A stretch of DNA of 64,000 nt from Sandaracinus sp. (GCA_020633125.1 JACKEH010000015.1:12549-76548); one strand, 5' to 3'. Positions 10,901 to 18,856 are shown, numbered from the stretch's first letter. The notes: generated by a model not told the origin, from the letters alone. Translations and numbers: made by a program.

Positions 10901-13214
10901 TCGCGGGGCGTTCGCGTCGTACCAAGAGGTGGTCGAGCGCGACCCGCAAGACACCCGCGCGCTCGACGGGCTTCAGCGGCTCGGCGAGAACGAAGAGCTC
11001 GCGTTGCAGGTCGTCGACACGCTCGAAGGCGCGTACCGCGAGACGGGAGCGCTCGATCGCATCGCGGCGCTCTACGACATTCGCATCGCGCTCGCGGGAA
11101 GCGACGGAGAACGCGTGCAGATGCTCCAGGAGGCCGCGCGCCTCTGGGAGGACGAGCTCGCCCAGCCCGACAAGGCGCTCGGCTCGCTTCGCAAGGCGTT
11201 CGTGATCGATCCGCGCGACATGGTCCTCCTCGGGGATCTCGAGCGGCTCGCGACGGCGTCGGGCGCGTGGGACTCGCTCCGTGGTCTGGTCGAAGGTCTG
11301 GCCGACGAGGGCAAGCTCGACGACGACCTCGCCCGTGACCTGAACCTTCGCGCGGCGGGCTGGTACCGTGACCGTCTCGCGGATCTGCCGGCAGCCGAAG
11401 CGCGTTTCCGTGCGGCGCTCGACGCGGACGGGGAGCTCCCCGAGGCGCACGAAGGGCTGGTGGAGATTCTTCGTTCGGGCGGTCGCGAGGCCGAGCTCGT
11501 CGCCGGGTTGCGTACCTGGGCCGAGGTCGAGCTCGACGAGCACGCGAAGAAGGAGCGCCTGCGGGAAGCCGCGCGCCTCGCGGAGAGCGCGCTCGGTGAC
11601 GCGCGTCTCGCGGGGGAGCTCTACGAGGGTCTGCTCGAGGTCGACCCGACCGACGCGGACGCCCTCGACGCGCTCTTGCGGCTTCGCCAAGGGGAAGCGC
11701 GCTGGGACGCGGTGGTCTCGCTGCTCGAGCGCCGCATCGACGTCGAGATGGATCCGGATCGTCGCTTGGCCTTCCGGCGCCAGCTCGCCGAGACCCTCGC
11801 CGGGCCGCTCGACGACACGAGCCGTGCGATCGAGGCCTTCGAGGCGGTGCTCTTCGACGCGCCGGAGGACCTCGAGACCATCGCGGCGCTCGAGGGGCTC
11901 TACGAAGCGAAGGAGCGTTGGGAGGACCTGCGTGGTCTTCTCGACCGGCGCTTGGACCTCGCCCAGAGCGACGGCGACCGCATCGCGGCCCGCGTGCGAT
12001 TGGCGCGTCTCGCGGAGAAGGCGTTCGGCCGACGTGACGACGCGATGCAGCAGCTGCGCGAGATCCTCGAGATGGATCCGCGCAACGGGGAAGCGCTCGA
12101 CGAGCTCGAGCGACTCCTGGAGCTCGAGGGCAACACCGGCGAGCTGCTCGAGCTGCTCGAAGGCCGTGCGGCGGACGCCGCGGCGGTGGGCGCCGTGGAA
12201 GACCAGAAGCGTTTCGTGGTGCGGCTCGCCGCGATTCACGAGGCGAACGGCGACACCGACAAGGCGATGACCCTCGTCCAGCAGGTGCTCACGCTCGACC
12301 CGCAGAACGTCGATGCGTGGAAGAAGCTGGCGGAGATGCGCGAAGCCGCCGGCGCCGACGCGGAGCACGTCGAGGCGCTCGAGAAGCTTCGCGACCTGCT
12401 CTCGGAGGACGAAGCGGCGGAGCTCAGTCTTCGCATCGCGACGTTGGCCGAAGACAAGCTCTCCGACCCGACACGCGCCGCGGAAGCGCTCCGTCGTTCG
12501 CTGCAGCTTCGGCCGAGCGACGAGGTGCGGACGCGGCTCAAGGGCCACCTCGAGAAGCACGGCGAGTGGCGTGAGCTCGCGGGCATGCTCGACGAAGAGC
12601 TGGCCGCGCTCACGGACGACAAGGCCAAGGTCGCGCGGCTCAAGGAGCTCGCGACGATTCACCGCGAGAAGCTCGGCGACCCGGCGACGGGCGCGACCTA
12701 CCTCGAGCGCGCGGTGGATCTCACCCCCGAAGACCGCGACGTGCTTCTCCCGCTCTGCGACCTCTACATCGCGGCGGGTCGGCAGCGCGACGCGATCCCG
12801 GTGCTGGAGAAGATCGTCGAGAGCTTCGGCGGTCGACGCAGCAAAGAGCTCGCGGGCTTCCACCATCGCCTCGGCCAAGCACACGAGGGACTCGGCGACA
12901 CCGAGGCGGCGCTCGCGTCTTACGACTCGGCGTTCAAGATGGATCTCACGAACATCGACGTCCTTCGCGACCTCGGCAAGCTCACCCTCAAGACGGGCGA
13001 CCTCGCGCGTGCGCAGAAGACCTTCCGTGCGCTCTTGCTGCAGAAGCTCGACGACAAGGCCGGCATCACGAAGGCTGACGTCTACTTCTACCTCGGCGAC
13101 ATCAGCGCCAAGGAAGGCGACGCGAAGAAGGCCATCTCGATGTTGGACCGCGCGCTCGCCGAGCAGTCGGACCACGCCGAGGCCGCCGCGCTGCTCTCCA
13201 CCCTCAAGAGCTGA
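1980..13214 (+). CDS. Giant TPR-repeat protein (3744 residues)
   Basis: This protein is almost entirely alpha-helical repeat. Successive units begin with an aromatic W-x-x-L motif (for example KWNALVETM, RWNDLIGVL, SWKQLYGVL, DWESLAWAL) followed by a second hairpin ending in a DP-N-x-x-A-L segment. Two units I counted exactly are each 72 residues, so the whole chain fits roughly 50 double hairpins. The last 150 residues are canonical TPRs (LGQAHEGLGDTEAAL). There is no signal peptide or membrane segment, so it is probably a cytoplasmic scaffold. The start is the ATG at 1980, preceded by GGGGAG at 1969-1974; an earlier in-frame GTG at 1887 lacks a site. A hairpin terminator follows at 13238. 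Its partners and function are unknown; the adjacent type IV pilus block is only a positional hint. Confidence 0.93.
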   Translation: MASLTVSRYLGMLRDDPEDHTAVEGLREALASGDPERIGEQPDRLIEVARHGHERRGELQAVAWLIEVELEGGDADPRFQAALYRELGRLAHEELLDDAKAQTAYRKAHELDPSNEEVELAIEEMEHAAEKWRAIADRFLEEAKDASDPALKASLAARAGGLVWQYRTKGKNKEVDKIFSQALKADPSSVRAARLYSVTLKARSKWSDAAKTLRTTADVARNRDEKLNLYVEAARLFATKCEDEENASACFERVLDLSPGHEGALRFLVDYFTRREEWDHLVALYEDALRSRQRLESEQGILLQLGMVHWRIRGHADAAEPYFARLRKIDPAHLGMLDFYRAYLNAKAEGEGAEAEEARSRLLTVLSDALRGAEGSTKLEVATELARLAQTSDATDRAIDAWKTVQRLDPANAEAGGALRELYRRGQKWNALVETMRAELDALPHNADDADVKKRRVKLLKELITIYRDELKLDAMAVSTYNQLLEEQPEDVGALSQLAETYESMGRWNDLIGVLGRMADATEDQTEQVTLLMRVARLWIDRFANYNQATKPLEQVVELEPENREALGELKTIYTKKRSWKQLYGVLEKEARLASDPDVRFESTLELAKLAGERLHQHADAITLWKELLEQKPEIEGGLDTLEKLSEREKDWESLAWALERRVGDTTEPKDRIKLLQKLGTTYGDHLDQPAKAAEAWKRILELDPKNGRALRTLRDSFLRARDWAGLEALYAESNDWEGLVDVLGNAAERAESPEDTKELSFRAASVYVEKIGNAERAFRNYERVLSVDPKNVDAATALVPIYEGQGKWPQVVRMKEILVAAMDDAEPADRVAALMELSSLTERQLGDEPAAFTWARGAYALAPRDAKVGERLEAMAAATGAWAELSRCYEGRLANDDVDPEEATTLRRRLAVLAAEKLERPETAATQLEAVLAEHPTDTTVRATLERIYASLDRPDDVLRLKQHALQHATDDEARIDAWHALAVFHEQLEDTAAAIEGHQAALALDADNERALESLDRLLTGESRWSDLVSVLERRRELAPAERASLTLRLADLRREKLNDAAGALADYAEAVALEPTSDGARVGLEALAEAEGAPTIEIGRHLERAYEATGRHEALYGVLTARLEQVKDDDERRELQLRIAELAGTALGDADGAYAALESAFLDRPADPDLWDRLGAAADAAGKHEALAAAFATALEAAELDQDTTASLSRRIAEVYDVVIGEPAKSEPFHKRVLAHDPQDERSFLALKELYTEQERWDDLQALYRNRIAETVDAEAKRELLLQVCFLFEEILEDVPLAIRAYQEVVELDPDHVASRRALDRLYRRAGRFRDLVALLRQEIDRGLEADDEVARLLEIGEIHERELQEPSVAVDHYEQVLEREPSHTGAQRALERLLEVPAQRQRIAAILEPIYDGQGAFSDLARILRVQLEDVTEVGPRMGLLLRLASLEEEKLRSPEGAFSALSDAVVTDPSDASVREELARVATMRGADAERAEVLERAIGRAESSHLQAELLFEVAKVWDDRVGDPTRAESAYQRLIQAEPDNPDTVLPAARALERLHLGREAHAELAEDFRIQIRLELDAEKRRDLLARLATLLEDTLGDSAAAIHTHRRRLEEDPADLDALRSLERLYENGEDWQRLIGTLQSRDQVTLEEGEQRAIAARIAEVYETKLDDAENAIVAYNDALSRFGPDDATLAALARLYEKTERFDDLLEILEMKLERAEDESSRADLRFRMGEILRTKTRDVERAVDAYAQVLEHQPGHEGVVNALEEIVTDPDAPHRVEAARVLVPQLEGAQRWGDLIAVLEVAAETDDPTEKLRALRRAAEVAELGGENLGQAFELQARAVRVGVTEPDLPSMLEDLERFAAASGKHAEHADLLESVAPEVLDGDQQIEAYAKAASIARDRLEDVSRARRLLRRILELKPDDRGALDALESLQVQAGDHGALLETVRRKAELASDPSERIALLERQAKLCEEDLQDSAGAVDALEQILMEAPNHAASYASLERIHAAGEKWNEVVAVLERKLDNGVGRAVEVRHALATVHLERLSDARAALDQLRDGIGDDPSHQPTVDLLEKLLEPEETRRDAAEILEPVFLSRMDWQKVLSTLEARMGVTDDVEERKVILGKIGEILEDQREDLEGALQVYGRLFAEDPRDRASWETLARLARAVDGHRTVAEFYAAAVEKEGVVDEETTELARVAARTFSQTDESAVRAVDLWKRVLELEAADREAFDALEALYRRLEQPDALLDLYTRRVDVADSDEERVLLLHRAAELQESEAGDSDAAIATYRQALEVDPNDLGAAESLDRLLSGAERWADLADHLRFRIDGVAGTPEEADLKLRLADLLSTRLEDVTGAIDLLEENVQSRPDHAGSVTALEKLVLSADHQLRVTQILEPLYRAADQWKKLVAVLEAQASLADDAADKARLLGEVGRLHEERGNDVALAFDAWSRAFVVEPLDDEAKGEVDRLAGLLGAWDEHVATYEQAMAATDDAMRVGQLLGAVARVHDEKRGDPRAAIETYERLVKHDSEDLTALDALEALHTMVADWHGLVNVIDRKVERVFDPQERAELLRRAASVLEELLGDPAAAIRLYERAAQEDDQDPIALESLDRLYLAASNHEELARVLDRRMEVEEDEEYRVEVGVRLAQLLETQLSRIDDAIDAYRRLLDMQPDHTDALSSLGRLYERQAMWPELLENLKHRAGLAEQVADRVQLIHRAGEVTERELDDVPEALLLFEQALQLDGRHEASLQALVRISRLEDYRLQTAEVLEPLLLVQERWDLLADLRLAKAEVASDPFDKKRELRALAEIRENGLHDPKAAFDAMARAFAEDPADEEVAEELERLAAMTESYGRLADELTARAGAAFDPTVARSIFMRLARIAEERLSDRPRAIDAYQKALEQVGDDEELLAILDRLYTDAKAWTDLGGVLERRVNMAVDPTERAELLVRLGELREKEFGDLRGAFASYQEVVERDPQDTRALDGLQRLGENEELALQVVDTLEGAYRETGALDRIAALYDIRIALAGSDGERVQMLQEAARLWEDELAQPDKALGSLRKAFVIDPRDMVLLGDLERLATASGAWDSLRGLVEGLADEGKLDDDLARDLNLRAAGWYRDRLADLPAAEARFRAALDADGELPEAHEGLVEILRSGGREAELVAGLRTWAEVELDEHAKKERLREAARLAESALGDARLAGELYEGLLEVDPTDADALDALLRLRQGEARWDAVVSLLERRIDVEMDPDRRLAFRRQLAETLAGPLDDTSRAIEAFEAVLFDAPEDLETIAALEGLYEAKERWEDLRGLLDRRLDLAQSDGDRIAARVRLARLAEKAFGRRDDAMQQLREILEMDPRNGEALDELERLLELEGNTGELLELLEGRAADAAAVGAVEDQKRFVVRLAAIHEANGDTDKAMTLVQQVLTLDPQNVDAWKKLAEMREAAGADAEHVEALEKLRDLLSEDEAAELSLRIATLAEDKLSDPTRAAEALRRSLQLRPSDEVRTRLKGHLEKHGEWRELAGMLDEELAALTDDKAKVARLKELATIHREKLGDPATGATYLERAVDLTPEDRDVLLPLCDLYIAAGRQRDAIPVLEKIVESFGGRRSKELAGFHHRLGQAHEGLGDTEAALASYDSAFKMDLTNIDVLRDLGKLTLKTGDLARAQKTFRALLLQKLDDKAGITKADVYFYLGDISAKEGDAKKAISMLDRALAEQSDHAEAAALLSTLKS

Positions 13215-13237
13215 CGAGCGGCCGCGACCCTCGTGAG

Positions 13238-13265
13238 ACGGCGGCCGATCTCTCGGTCGCCGTTT
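13238..13265 (+). terminator. Hairpin terminator after the giant TPR gene
   Basis: ACGGCGGCCGA pairs with TCGGTCGCCGT (11 bp including one G-U pair) around a TCTC loop, followed by TTCGCG. It lies 24 bp past the stop codon. The T run is short, so efficiency is uncertain. Confidence 0.55.
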
Positions 13266-13350
13266 CGCGTTCTGGGATCGCAGGCTGCAGCGAGCCCTTC
13301 GAGCGTCGAAGAGCGCGTCGCTTGGAAGCGCCGAGCGACCTGCACCGCAT

Positions 13351-13500
13351 CTCCATGCGGTCTTCGACGGAGAGCACCCCGCTCGAAGTGTTGGGCGACG
13401 CGCGCCGCGTCTCAGTCCACGTGGTCTTCGCGCCGCGATCCGCTCGAAGTGTTGGGCGACGGCCGTGTCACTCCATGCGGTCTTCGACGAAGAGCACGCC
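13351..13500. repeat. 60-bp imperfect tandem repeat overlapping a pilin gene 3' end
   Basis: The segment CTCCATGCGGTCTTCGACG occurs at 13351 and 13471 (120 bp apart), and CCGCTCGAAGTGTTGGGCGA occurs at 13379 and 13440 (61 bp apart). A middle, more diverged copy (GTGGTCTTCGCG at 13421) fits a period of about 60 bp. The last copy contains the terminal codons and stop of the prepilin-like gene that ends at 13468, so the array seems to come from duplication of that gene end. Confidence 0.75.
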
Positions 13501-14001
13501 GTGCGGCACGACGTTTCCATCCTCGTCGACGGTCGCCACACGCTCGAAGCGCGACATGCGTCCGTCGCCGTCGAGGTCGCCCGTCGCGCGAAGCACGAAG
13601 AGCGATTCGCCGGGCCGAACCCGAATGTCGCAGCCCTCGCGCAGCGGGATGACCTCGTAGCGGTAGCGAAGCGGACGCGTGAGCCCGAGGTCCAGCGCCG
13701 CCCACGTCGCGCCTCCCGTGGCGTCCGCGGCCAGGTCGACCTCGACGCCGTCGATCGACGCCTCGGCGGGCGTCGGACCCGCGGGGGAGGGCAGGCAGTG
13801 GCGAAGCGTGCCGTGCTCGGCCTCGTAGTACGCCGCCATGCGCTCGTGAATCTGTCCGAGCACCTGCGACGCCTCTTCGACCTTCGACGTCCGGAGCTCA
13901 CGCCAGAACGTCGGCACGAAGACGGCGAGCACGATGCCCACGACGGACGCGATCGCCGCCGCCTCCACGAGGGTCACGCCTGCTCGTCGCTCGGAAGCCA
14001 C
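13468..14001 (-). CDS. Prepilin-like protein (third pilin of the cluster)
   Basis: The N-terminus MASERRAG-VTLVEAAAI carries the prepilin peptidase site: a short basic leader, Gly at -1 and Glu at +5, followed by a hydrophobic helix to about residue 31. This marks a type IV pilin or pseudopilin that is cleaved and N-methylated by PilD. The C-terminal part contains ATGDLDGDG, an Asp-rich loop shared with both other pilins here. The hydrophobic helix is less typical (AAAIASVVGIV) than in the other two, so a minor pilin role is likely. The start is a GTG at 14001 with no good ribosome binding site; it lies 42 bp after the membrane TPR gene, so the two are probably co-transcribed. Confidence 0.85.
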   Translation of the reverse strand: MASERRAGVTLVEAAAIASVVGIVLAVFVPTFWRELRTSKVEEASQVLGQIHERMAAYYEAEHGTLRHCLPSPAGPTPAEASIDGVEVDLAADATGGATWAALDLGLTRPLRYRYEVIPLREGCDIRVRPGESLFVLRATGDLDGDGRMSRFERVATVDEDGNVVPHGVLFVEDRME

Positions 14002-14043
14002 GGGCGGAGAATGTCTCGTCGCTCGAAGCTCGCAAGGCGGGGC

Positions 14044-14853
14044 TCACTCGTGCGGGACCTTTCGTGGACCGACCACCACGTAAAAATCGACCGGAATCCA
14101 AGGGAAGTCGCGCTGATGGCGATCACGGAGATCCCTCTCGGTGGATCGCAACGCCTCCGCCGCCGCCCCGGCACGAAGCCCCTCGAGCCGAAGCTCGATT
14201 TGTTCCCGCGTGTCGTCGTCTTGAACCAGCGCGTACATCTCTTCGAGGTGTCGAATCGCTTGGTCGAAGCGACCCAGGGTCTCGAGATGTGACGCGTTCG
14301 TCAGCGCCAACCAGGGTGGTCCTGCGCCAAGACGGGCAGCGGTGACCATGTGGTCGGACCCGACGGAACGAAAGCGCTCTTTCTCCGCGACGTCGTCCGT
14401 CAGCGAAGGCAGCTCGTACGCATACGTCGCCGCCAACTCCCACGTCAGCTCCCCGTCGTCGGGAAAGCGCTCGAGCCCCCGCTCCAAGTAACGAACGGCT
14501 TCGAGCCCCTCCTCTAGCGTCGGACGCGTCGGGCGGTACAGACCCATCGTCGTCGCCCACGAGTACACACGGCGAAAGTCGGGGTCCAACGCCACGATGA
14601 CGTCCGCGTAGCGGTAGACGTTCTCGACGTCGCCGCGGTGAGCGAACTCGTCGCCGACGTACACCAACGCCTTCATCCACACGAGGTCCGCCAAGGCCTC
14701 GTCGTGTCCGAGCGCGAAGCGACGCATCCACACCGGGCTCGGTAAGTAGTAGACGTCTTCGTACGCCGTGGCCCCCAAGAAGCGGTCCATGGCTTCTGCA
14801 CGAAGGTAGGTCATCGCCAGGGCGGCCACGATCGCGAGAGTCAGCCCACGCAC
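14044..14853 (-). CDS. Membrane-anchored TPR protein of the pilus cluster
   Basis: The protein has one N-terminal hydrophobic segment (GLTLAIVAALAMTYLRAEAM) and then helical repeats of TPR type, for example LEEGLEAVRYLERGLERFPD and FDQAIRHLEEMYALVQD. The C-terminus includes a Trp/Pro-rich segment, PWIPVDFYVVVGP. It sits between two pilin genes, which suggests a role in pilus assembly or regulation, but I know no characterised homologue by sequence. I chose the GTG at 14853. A TTG at 14886 is in frame, but it lies only 6 bp past the terminator hairpin of the upstream pilin gene, leaving no leader; an internal ATG at 14814 would remove most of the membrane segment. Confidence 0.78.
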   Translation of the reverse strand: MRGLTLAIVAALAMTYLRAEAMDRFLGATAYEDVYYLPSPVWMRRFALGHDEALADLVWMKALVYVGDEFAHRGDVENVYRYADVIVALDPDFRRVYSWATTMGLYRPTRPTLEEGLEAVRYLERGLERFPDDGELTWELAATYAYELPSLTDDVAEKERFRSVGSDHMVTAARLGAGPPWLALTNASHLETLGRFDQAIRHLEEMYALVQDDDTREQIELRLEGLRAGAAAEALRSTERDLRDRHQRDFPWIPVDFYVVVGPRKVPHE

Positions 14854-14891
14854 GTGTCGAAGAGTACGCCGCGCGGCGCGTCGCAAGACGA

Positions 14892-14921
14892 AAAACGGCG
14901 CGCCCGAAGGCGCGCCGTTTT
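14892..14921 (-). terminator. Strong terminator after the main pilin gene
   Basis: AAAACGGCGCGCC and GGCGCGCCGTTTT form a perfect 13-bp stem around a 4-nt loop. On the minus strand the stem is followed by a T run, a textbook intrinsic terminator 22 bp past the pilin stop. It would insulate highly expressed pilin mRNA from the TPR and third-pilin genes. The stem is symmetric and would also work from the other side. Confidence 0.88.
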
Positions 14922-14943
14922 CCCTCGCTCTACGAGGACTCGT

Positions 14944-15573
14944 TCACTCGAGCTCGTTCTGAACGAAGATCTCGGCGTTGCGGTAGAGCGTGTTGCCCTG
15001 GTCCACACCGACCGAGAGCTCGAAGAGGCTGTCGACGTCGTCCTGGTCGAGGTCGCCGATCGCCTGGAGCTGGTAGAGGCGGGCGCCGATGGCCGTGGTG
15101 TCGCCGCAGACCACACCGAGGCTGACGGCCGTCGCGCCGTTGCCCACGTTGACGACGTCGTACTGGTAGTAAATCGGGTCCGAGACCTGCCAGTTGAGCG
15201 CGACGAAGGCGTCCGCCGTGGCATCCGCCGACGAGTTCGCCGGCCACGCGATCGTGTACTTCTGGTCGGTCGGGGCGCGGCCGCCGGGGAGCGTGGTCGT
15301 GGTGGTCGTACCGACGGTGGTGTGGCAGCGCGTCGTGTTGCTGGCACCCGCCGCACGACCGATCATGTCGCGCGCCGAACGACCCCGCGTGTAGAGGTCG
15401 GCAGCGCCCGTGAACATCGCCTTGAGGTTCGCCGGGGCCTCGGAGGTCTTCGAGCGCTTGATGTAGTTGATGAAGGCCGGAATCGCGATGGCGGCCAGAA
15501 TGCCGATGATCGCCACGACGATCATGAGCTCGATGAGCGTGAAACCTTCTTGCTTGCGGCGGCGGTTGAGCAT
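14944..15573 (-). CDS. pilA: Type IV major pilin PilA
   Basis: This is a 209-residue type IV prepilin. The leader MLNRRRKQEG is followed by the classical mature start FTLIELMIVVAIIGILAAI (Phe +1, Glu +5), the helix that packs in the fibre core. The globular part has a Thr-rich stretch (residues about 85-95), two cysteines that could close a D-loop disulfide, and AIGDLDQDDVDSLF, a putative metal-binding loop shared with the neighbouring pilins. AAGGAGAA stands seven bases before the ATG at 15573, which fixes the start. A sigma-54 promoter and two inverted repeats lie upstream, a strong terminator downstream. These signals and the consensus N-terminus make it the likely structural pilin. Confidence 0.93.
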   Translation of the reverse strand: MLNRRRKQEGFTLIELMIVVAIIGILAAIAIPAFINYIKRSKTSEAPANLKAMFTGAADLYTRGRSARDMIGRAAGASNTTRCHTTVGTTTTTTLPGGRAPTDQKYTIAWPANSSADATADAFVALNWQVSDPIYYQYDVVNVGNGATAVSLGVVCGDTTAIGARLYQLQAIGDLDQDDVDSLFELSVGVDQGNTLYRNAEIFVQNELE

Positions 15574-15631
15574 GGGCGTTCTCCTTCGGGTGGGCTCGGA
15601 ATCGAGCTTTCGTCGTCTGACCCTCACCTAA

Positions 15632-15646
15632 GCAGATGCCGTGCCA
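15632..15646 (-). promoter_or_regulatory. Sigma-54 (-24/-12) promoter of pilA
   Basis: On the minus strand the sequence is TGGCACGGCATCTGC, matching the sigma-54 consensus TGGCACG-N4-TTGC at all but one position, with GG and GC exactly 10 bp apart. Transcription would start near 15620, leaving a 45-50 nt leader. A sigma-54 activator gene lies about 800 bp upstream, which supports the call. Confidence 0.85.
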
Positions 15647-15687
15647 GTATGTTTTTCCCGCGAAACTGTCACCTGCCGGCCGCAGAC

Positions 15688-15702
15688 TGACGTGGGACGT
15701 CA
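15688..15702. promoter_or_regulatory. Activator box 1 upstream of pilA
   Basis: TGACGTGGGACGTCA is an inverted repeat of format TGACG-N5-CGTCA. Its centre is about 75 bp upstream of the predicted pilA start, a normal position for an enhancer-binding protein such as PilR. Binding by PilR is inference. Confidence 0.62.
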
Positions 15703-15718
15703 CCGCGCGCTGGCGTGG

Positions 15719-15733
15719 TGACGTTTTGCGTCA
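15719..15733. promoter_or_regulatory. Activator box 2 upstream of pilA
   Basis: TGACGTTTTGCGTCA repeats the TGACG-N5-CGTCA format, and the flanking G and C extend each arm to 6 bp. The centre is 31 bp (three helical turns) from box 1, so two dimers would bind the same DNA face. The box covers the stop codon of the upstream pilin gene (15731-15733). Confidence 0.62.
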
Positions 15734-16261
15734 CTCCCAACCAGCCGAGTTGCTCACCCAGACCGACTCTCGGTGCGAGGTGACGTCGAAGCAGACCGTG
15801 ACTCCATCCCCGTCGAGGTCACCGATGGCTTGCGCCACGAACCAGAACTCGGTGTTCACGACACCCCCCGCGGCATTGCCACAACCCGGCAAGCCTCCCG
15901 CGACCCCTGCTCCCGGAAGTCCGGCGAACGTGTCGAACTGGAAGCGCACGGCGCCGTCCGGGGACGCTCCGAGCTGGAGCCAGTTCTGTGGCGCTGGGGC
16001 GCCCCACCCACGCTGCTCGCCCCCCGACGGCATCGCTGCAGGATTCGGCGTCGCCACGTTCGCGTATTGGTTGAACTCCGCGCGGTACGACTCCTGGCGC
16101 TGCTTGATCTCGGCCAAGAAGCTCGTCGCCTCGGTCGTCCGGCTCTTGTGGATGTAGCTGGTGAACGAAGGAACTGCGATGGCAGCCAGGATTCCGACGA
16201 TCGCCACGACGATCATCAGCTCCATCAGAGTGAATCCGCTCTCGGCCCGTCGACTGCGCAT
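15731..16261 (-). CDS. Second type IV pilin
   Basis: This 176-residue prepilin has leader MRSRRAESG followed by FTLMELMIVVAIVGILAAI, with Gly at -1 and Glu at +5. The body carries Gly/Pro-rich loops, two cysteines (LPGCGNA and VTVCFDV) and AIGDLDGDG, an Asp-rich loop like that of the adjacent pilins. AAGGAG lies eight bases before the ATG at 16261. It sits between the PilR-like gene and pilA, all on one strand. It could be an alternative or minor pilin; its N-terminus is as canonical as that of PilA, so the assignment of major versus minor is by promoter quality only. Confidence 0.9.
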   Translation of the reverse strand: MRSRRAESGFTLMELMIVVAIVGILAAIAVPSFTSYIHKSRTTEATSFLAEIKQRQESYRAEFNQYANVATPNPAAMPSGGEQRGWGAPAPQNWLQLGASPDGAVRFQFDTFAGLPGAGVAGGLPGCGNAAGGVVNTEFWFVAQAIGDLDGDGVTVCFDVTSHRESVWVSNSAGWE

Positions 16262-16351
16262 CGCTGACTCCTTCGGCGCGCGACGGCGCCACGGCTGAAT
16301 CCGAGACGGAAGACTACCATCGTGGCGGCCGCACCGTCGCGACGATCGCAG

Positions 16352-16366
16352 GCAAAGGCTGCGCCG
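16352..16366 (-). promoter_or_regulatory. Possible sigma-54 promoter of the second pilin
   Basis: The minus strand reads CGGCGCAGCCTTTGC, with GG and GC 10 bp apart and an intact TTTGC, but the -24 element departs from TGGCAC at two positions. Start would be near 16340. No TGACG-N5-CGTCA box is nearby. This is a weaker candidate than the pilA promoter. Confidence 0.4.
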
Positions 16367-16389
16367 CCGACGAAGCGGCGCCCGAGGGC

Positions 16390-17787
<1,398 letters not shown>

Positions 17788-17836
17788 GCGCCGGGCGAAG
17801 TGTCCGATCAACCCGCGTCGATGGGAACCCGCGACG

Positions 17837-18856
17837 TCACTCCGACGCGGTCGCCGCGCTTGTCGGAACGGCCGGGGCCGTCTCGGTCGACGCCCCCTCC
17901 GGCATCGTTTCGGCCGACGTCTCGTTGGCGGTCGGACTGCCCGACGGCGGCTCTTCGCCCACGGCTACGTCGGTAGGGGGAGCGCGCCGCGACGCCGCGG
18001 GGTGGTTGCTTTCGGAAGAACGTGCGCCCGGCGTCGCGCGAAGACGCCGGTACGCGACGAGCCGGGCGTGGTACGGCCTCGGATCCTCGGCGACTTCCAT
18101 CGCTCGAACGAACGCGGCTTCCGCTTCGTCGGGGCGACCGAGCTCGTGCAACAAGATGCCTCGGCCGACATGCGCGGGGGCGAAGCGCGGATCGTTTTCC
18201 AACACCGCGTCGTAGATGGCGAGGGCGTCCTCGAGACGCCGTGCGTTGATCAGCAGGGCCGCGAGGGGAAGCTGCAGCGTCCGCGTGCCCGGCCGATGCC
18301 GAAGGCCGTCGCGAAACGCCGCCTCGGCGCCTTCGAGATCGCCGACCTGGTGGCGCGCGAGGCCGAGCGCCTTCCACGTCTCGGCGTGCTCGGGCGCGAG
18401 CTCGCACGCCCGCTCGAGAGGTGCGACCGCCGCGTCGGCTTGGTTCCAGCGAAGCAAGCGTGTGCCGAGCACCCGATGCGCGTAGGCGCTCTCGGGCGCG
18501 ATCTCGATCGCCCGGCCGTACGCGCGAAGCGCCGCGTCGTAGTCCCGCTGCAGCTCGTGCGTGAACGCGATCTCGACCACGGGGCGCGGGTCGCGCGGGC
18601 GCAACGCCGCCAAACGCGCGAACGCCACCCGTGCACGCTCGGGTCGGTCGGCCATCAGCTCGGCCCGCGCGAGCTCGAGCCAACGCGAGCCTTTGTCGGG
18701 CGCATCGGCGGCGGCCTGCGCGAACCGCTCCGCGGCACGAACGAAGTCCCCTTCGGCCATCGCACGTCGCCCGAGGCGCACGTCGCGCGGCGCACATCCG
18801 ACCAACGTGCCGACCACGAGGGCGAGCAGACCAAGCCGCGCTTGACGACGAAGCAC
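17837..18856 (-). CDS. TPR lipoprotein upstream of pilR
   Basis: A lipoprotein signal peptide (LGLLALVVGTLVGC, Cys about residue 21) is followed by about seven TPR hairpins, for example YDAALRAYGRAIEIAPES and PDEAEAAFVRAMEVAED, and then a Pro/Ser/Thr/Ala/Glu-rich C-terminal tail (last 70 residues). Lipid-anchored TPR proteins such as PilF/Tgl act as pilotins for the secretin PilQ, and the location next to pilR makes that attractive, but the tail is unusual and the match is only at fold level. The start is a GTG at 18856. The gap to pilR is about 50 bp, so they may form one unit. It diverges tightly from the next small gene. Confidence 0.82.
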   Translation of the reverse strand: MLRRQARLGLLALVVGTLVGCAPRDVRLGRRAMAEGDFVRAAERFAQAAADAPDKGSRWLELARAELMADRPERARVAFARLAALRPRDPRPVVEIAFTHELQRDYDAALRAYGRAIEIAPESAYAHRVLGTRLLRWNQADAAVAPLERACELAPEHAETWKALGLARHQVGDLEGAEAAFRDGLRHRPGTRTLQLPLAALLINARRLEDALAIYDAVLENDPRFAPAHVGRGILLHELGRPDEAEAAFVRAMEVAEDPRPYHARLVAYRRLRATPGARSSESNHPAASRRAPPTDVAVGEEPPSGSPTANETSAETMPEGASTETAPAVPTSAATASE

